The notes beneath the pieces were generated by a model. The model made no database searches and was not told where the DNA came from. It saw only the letters and a program-made list of their open reading frames with translations. A stretch of 5,768 bases of DNA from Paracoccaceae bacterium (GTDB lineage: Bacteria; Pseudomonadota; Alphaproteobacteria; Rhodobacterales; Rhodobacteraceae), in assembly GCA_026982515.1 (NCBI GenBank), contig JALSGY010000051.1:1-5768 (forward strand). The letters are read 5' to 3'. A program made the translations under genes and the position numbers. Positions 4,827-5,768 of this stretch are shown one piece after another. The first letter of the stretch is position 1. Each line of letters opens with the position of its first letter.

Positions 4827-4848
4827 GCCGGGAAACAGGGGAAAGTTC
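4827..4848 (+). repeat. Imperfect direct repeat, copy 1 (distal end of nrdJ leader)
   Basis: GCCGGGAAA-CA-GGGG-A-AAGTTC. It shares three blocks (9, 4 and 6 nt, 19 identical bases) in the same order with copy 2 at 4995-5019, which has three extra bases in the first spacer. Confidence 0.55.
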
Positions 4849-4994
4849 ACCAGTAACGGCCGAAGCCCGCAACAGGGCGCAAGGCCACGACGGTGCGGCG
4901 CTTTCGCGTCCGTGAACGATCTTTCTTTTTCCAGCCTTTCCCCGGGTGGCACAAGCCGGTGCGGCCCGCGTCAAGACGGGCGCATCAAGGAGAA

Positions 4995-5019
4995 GCCGGG
5001 AAAGTCACGGGGCAAGTTC
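4995..5019 (+). repeat. Imperfect direct repeat, copy 2 (at the nrdJ ribosome site)
   Basis: GCCGGGAAA-GTCAC-GGGG-C-AAGTTC, ending 2 nt before the nrdJ ATG. Its GGGG is the only purine run near enough to serve as ribosome site. See copy 1 at 4827-4848. Confidence 0.55.
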
Positions 5020-5021
5020 GA

Positions 5022-5768
5022 ATGAAGATCGAAAGAAAATTCACGACGGCAGGTGAAGGTGCATATGGCGGGGTGGAATTCACCACCACCACCTCGGAGA
5101 TCCGCAACCCCGACGGGACGGTGGTCTTCCGGCTGGAAGAACTGGAAGTGCCGGCCGGCTGGAGCCAGGTGGCCTCGGACGTGATCGCCCAGAAATACTT
5201 TCGCAAGGCCGGGGTGCCGGCGCGGCTGAAGCGGGTGCCCGAAGAGGGTGTGCCCGAATTCCTGTGGCGTTCGGTGGCCGACGAGGAGGCCCTGGCCGAA
5301 CTGCCGGAGGAGGAACGCTACATCGGCGAAACCTCGGCCCGCCAGGTCTTCGACCGGCTTGCCGGGGCCTGGGCCTACTGGGGCTGGAAGGGCGGCTATT
5401 TCTCCTCCGAGGAGGATGCGCGCGCCTATTACGACGAGATGCGCCACATGCTGGCCACCCAGCGCGGCGCCCCCAACAGCCCGCAGTGGTTCAACACCGG
5501 CCTGCACTGGGCCTACGGTATCGACGGCCCCGGCCAGGGGCATTACTACGTGGATCATGAAACCGGCGAGCTGACCCGCTCGACCAGCGCCTACGAGCAC
5601 CCCCAGCCCCATGCCTGCTTCATCCAGTCGGTGGCCGACGATCTGGTGGGCGAGGGCGGCATCATGGACCTGTGGGTGCGCGAGGCGCGCCTGTTCAAGT
5701 ACGGCTCGGGCACGGGCACGAACTTTTCCTCCCTGCGTGCCGACGGCGAGCCGCTGTCGGGCGGGGGC
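5022..5768 (+). CDS. nrdJ: Vitamin B12-dependent (class II) ribonucleoside-diphosphate reductase, N-terminal part (truncated by right window edge)
   Basis: NrdJ reduces ribonucleotides to deoxyribonucleotides using a radical generated from adenosylcobalamin, so it works with or without oxygen. The first 249 codons are visible. The start MKIERKFTTAGEGAYGG and the following FTTTTSEIRNPDGT stretch match Rhodobacteraceae NrdJ as I remember it. NSPQWFNTGLHWAYGI (152-167) and HPQPHACFIQSV (193-204) are class II hallmarks; C199 corresponds to one of the redox-active cysteines. RLFKYGSGTGTNFSSLRA (223-240) and the glycine run that follows open the catalytic barrel. The full protein in this group is around 1200 residues, so about a fifth is seen; the radical cysteine and C-terminal cysteines lie outside the window. 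The start has a modest ribosome site (GGGG, 9 nt upstream) after a long leader, and NrdR-like sites lie further upstream. Confidence 0.95.
   Translation, partial: MKIERKFTTAGEGAYGGVEFTTTTSEIRNPDGTVVFRLEELEVPAGWSQVASDVIAQKYFRKAGVPARLKRVPEEGVPEFLWRSVADEEALAELPEEERYIGETSARQVFDRLAGAWAYWGWKGGYFSSEEDARAYYDEMRHMLATQRGAPNSPQWFNTGLHWAYGIDGPGQGHYYVDHETGELTRSTSAYEHPQPHACFIQSVADDLVGEGGIMDLWVREARLFKYGSGTGTNFSSLRADGEPLSGGG

Larger units (their letters stand above)
4501..5021. other. Gene-free control region between tRNA-Pro and nrdJ
   Basis: No convincing gene lies here. The open frames on either strand have no family resemblance and no proper ribosome site. The left half (4501-4720) is GC-rich, with the tRNA terminator, a 9-bp hairpin at 4621-4643 and three GANTC sites. 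Positions 4721-4822 contain an AT-rich island, NrdR-box-like sites and promoter candidates for nrdJ. Positions 4822-5021 would be the nrdJ leader. Confidence 0.7.
4822..5021 (+). promoter_or_regulatory. Long, possibly structured 5' leader of nrdJ
   Basis: About 200 nt separate the promoter candidates from the nrdJ start. The leader can form a hairpin at 4886-4914 (CAC-GACG with CGTC-c-GTG), followed by a pyrimidine tract with CTTTCTTTTT at 4921-4930. It also has two mutually exclusive small hairpins, 4955-4965 and 4964-4981. The segment CTTTCCCCGG (4936-4945) can pair with either copy of a direct repeat at the two ends of the leader. A perfect AAGGAG (4987-4992) has no start codon at a usable distance, while the nrdJ start has only GGGG (5009-5012) upstream. 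This suggests control at the RNA level but is not proof; the pairings are manual. Confidence 0.35.

Noticed and set aside
4828..4980. Faint similarity, in order, to cobalamin riboswitch blocks (GGGAA, CCCGCAAC, GCCAC, AAGCC) ahead of a B12-dependent enzyme gene
   Set aside because: The near-invariant GCCACTG and the GGAGACC core of the B12 box are absent, and the spacing was fitted by eye. A cmscan hit to RF00174 or a related cobalamin family would reverse this.
4660..5025. Plus-strand open frames of about 80-120 codons in the gap before nrdJ
   Set aside because: Composition is unlike the neighbouring genes, there is no ribosome site, and they run through the NrdR-like sites and the leader.

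Overview
The window looks like a stretch of alphaproteobacterial chromosome, most likely from the Rhodobacteraceae. It is GC-rich, and FabI, PdxH, the double cold-shock protein and the class II ribonucleotide reductase all read like the versions I know from Rhodobacter, Paracoccus and Roseobacter relatives. The taxon comes from remembered protein sequences, not a search. Nothing suggests a mobile element, CRISPR array or prophage. Most genes are core housekeeping genes; the least explained part is the non-coding DNA between the tRNA and nrdJ.

Layout. On the minus strand, reading from about 2.4 kb to the left edge: fabI (enoyl-ACP reductase), then gpt (xanthine phosphoribosyltransferase) one base after the fabI stop, then a 135-bp gap with a possible promoter, then a PpiD/SurA-type periplasmic folding factor that runs off the left edge. 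Divergently, on the plus strand: pdxH (pyridoxine/pyridoxamine 5'-phosphate oxidase), a two-domain cold-shock protein, an exported DUF192 protein closed by a clear intrinsic terminator, a complete tRNA-Pro(UGG), a gene-free stretch of about 520 bp, and the first 249 codons of nrdJ (adenosylcobalamin-dependent ribonucleotide reductase), which runs off the right edge.

Functional links. fabI and gpt are probably co-transcribed and translationally coupled, though they serve different pathways (fatty acid elongation and purine salvage). fabI and pdxH share a 155-bp divergent control region. The plus-strand genes appear to be separate or loosely linked units.

The gap before nrdJ holds sites resembling NrdR boxes, two of them with centres 31 bp apart over a plausible promoter. 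It also holds a DnaA-box-like 9-mer, a cluster of GANTC (CcrM-type) sites, and a leader of about 200 nt. In that leader an imperfect direct repeat occurs at both ends, and one internal pyrimidine segment can pair with either copy, which would suit a conformational RNA switch. This is the best candidate for something undescribed here, but it rests on manual pairing only.
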